Shown here one piece after another: positions 31,999-32,118 of a stretch of 32,118 nucleotides of DNA; within the stretch, counting starts at the first letter, position 1; every line of letters begins with the position of its first letter. The DNA comes from Phycisphaerales bacterium. GTDB lineage: Bacteria; Planctomycetota; Phycisphaerae; Phycisphaerales; SM1A02. Below the pieces are notes generated by a model. It was not told the DNA's origin, made no database searches, and worked only from the letters and a program-made list of their open reading frames with translations. Location: NCBI GenBank assembly GCA_030748455.1, contig JASMLY010000083.1, forward strand, positions 1 to 32,118, written 5' to 3'. The translations under genes and the position numbers were made by a program.

Positions 31999-32118
31999 TT
32001 GCCTCTGGTCTTTGCAAACACCTAGAATGATGGGGGCAATTGCAATTTGCCAACTTGAAGGGGATGTTGATCGAGCGCTCGAACAGATTACACAGAGAAA
32101 GAATTGGAAGATCGGCAA
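31991..32118 (+). CDS. MnmE-like tRNA-modification GTPase, N-terminal fragment (partial)
   Basis: The frame is open from ATG 31991 (42 codons) to the window end; it begins inside the coaX stop region (ATGATTGA overlap). The residues TPRMMGAIAICQLEGDV resemble the start of MnmE/TrmE (TPPGxGAIAVIRLSG), whose N-terminal domain binds tetrahydrofolate. Alternative starts are ATG at 32027 or 32030. If correct, it takes part in wobble-uridine modification or is a lineage-specific MnmE relative; the GTPase domain is not in the window, so the call rests on a short match. Confidence 0.55.
   Translation, partial: MIDCLWSLQTPRMMGAIAICQLEGDVDRALEQITQRKNWKIG

Noticed and set aside
1..32118. CRISPR arrays, insertion sequences, phage genes, toxin-antitoxin or defence genes
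   Set aside because: No spaced direct repeats, transposase, integrase or recognised defence protein is visible on either strand.

Overview
This window looks like a stretch of ordinary chromosome from a free-living Gram-negative-type bacterium. I suspect a member of the Planctomycetota, probably the Phycisphaerae. The grounds are soft: type IV pilus ATPases in tandem, a MauG-like di-haem protein beside an NHL-repeat protein, a single-domain GlmU, a GH10-like protein without catalytic residues, and a gene style in which many starts lack a Shine-Dalgarno sequence. No 16S or other phylogenetic marker is present to settle it. Base composition is balanced, with one clearly GC-richer island at about 18660-18840. 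I see no CRISPR array, insertion sequence, prophage or plasmid gene.

Layout: (1) 1-4042, minus strand: type IV pilus motor ATPases, in transcription order pilB, pilT, then a second PilB-like gene cut by the window edge. (2) 4132-9956: a stand-alone phosphopantothenate-cysteine ligase overlapping a di-haem cytochrome c peroxidase on the plus strand, a YtkA-like lipoprotein and an NHL-repeat protein on the minus strand, then an NhaD-type antiporter and a tandem universal stress protein on the plus strand. (3) 9973-11020: thiS-thiG. (4) 18618 down to 11038, minus strand: a tightly packed wall and housekeeping operon, PBP2, RodA, RsmG, DinG-like helicase, phosphomannomutase/phosphoglucomutase. 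(5) 18608-23703, plus strand: an extended -10 promoter, a GC-rich structured leader of unknown function, tRNA-Gln, then glmU (N-terminal domain only), prs, rplY/ctc, pth, rpsF, ssb, rplI and a strong terminator. (6) 29244 down to 23788, minus strand: GH10-like protein, membrane-anchored helix-hairpin-helix protein, Mfd, and a free-standing C-terminal domain of class II ribonucleotide reductase. (7) 29300-32118: purC (plus), folD (minus), coaX (plus), and the first 42 codons of a gene resembling the MnmE N-terminus.

Most genes are core metabolism, envelope synthesis, translation and DNA repair. Two CoA steps (CoaX, CoaB), precursor supply for peptidoglycan (GlmU) and its polymerisation machinery (PBP2/RodA), and PRPP and folate supply for purines (Prs, FolD, PurC) are all here.

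The points most worth a second look are the structured RNA candidate before tRNA-Gln; a recurring TACAAT/TATGAT-N6-start arrangement that suggests leaderless transcripts (thiS, pgm, purC, coaX, perhaps the NHL gene); the GH10-like protein with both catalytic glutamates replaced; a CoaX with its first catalytic Asp changed to Ala; acidic tails on three ribosomal proteins of one operon; and a metal/redox-looking envelope cluster at 4737-9116.
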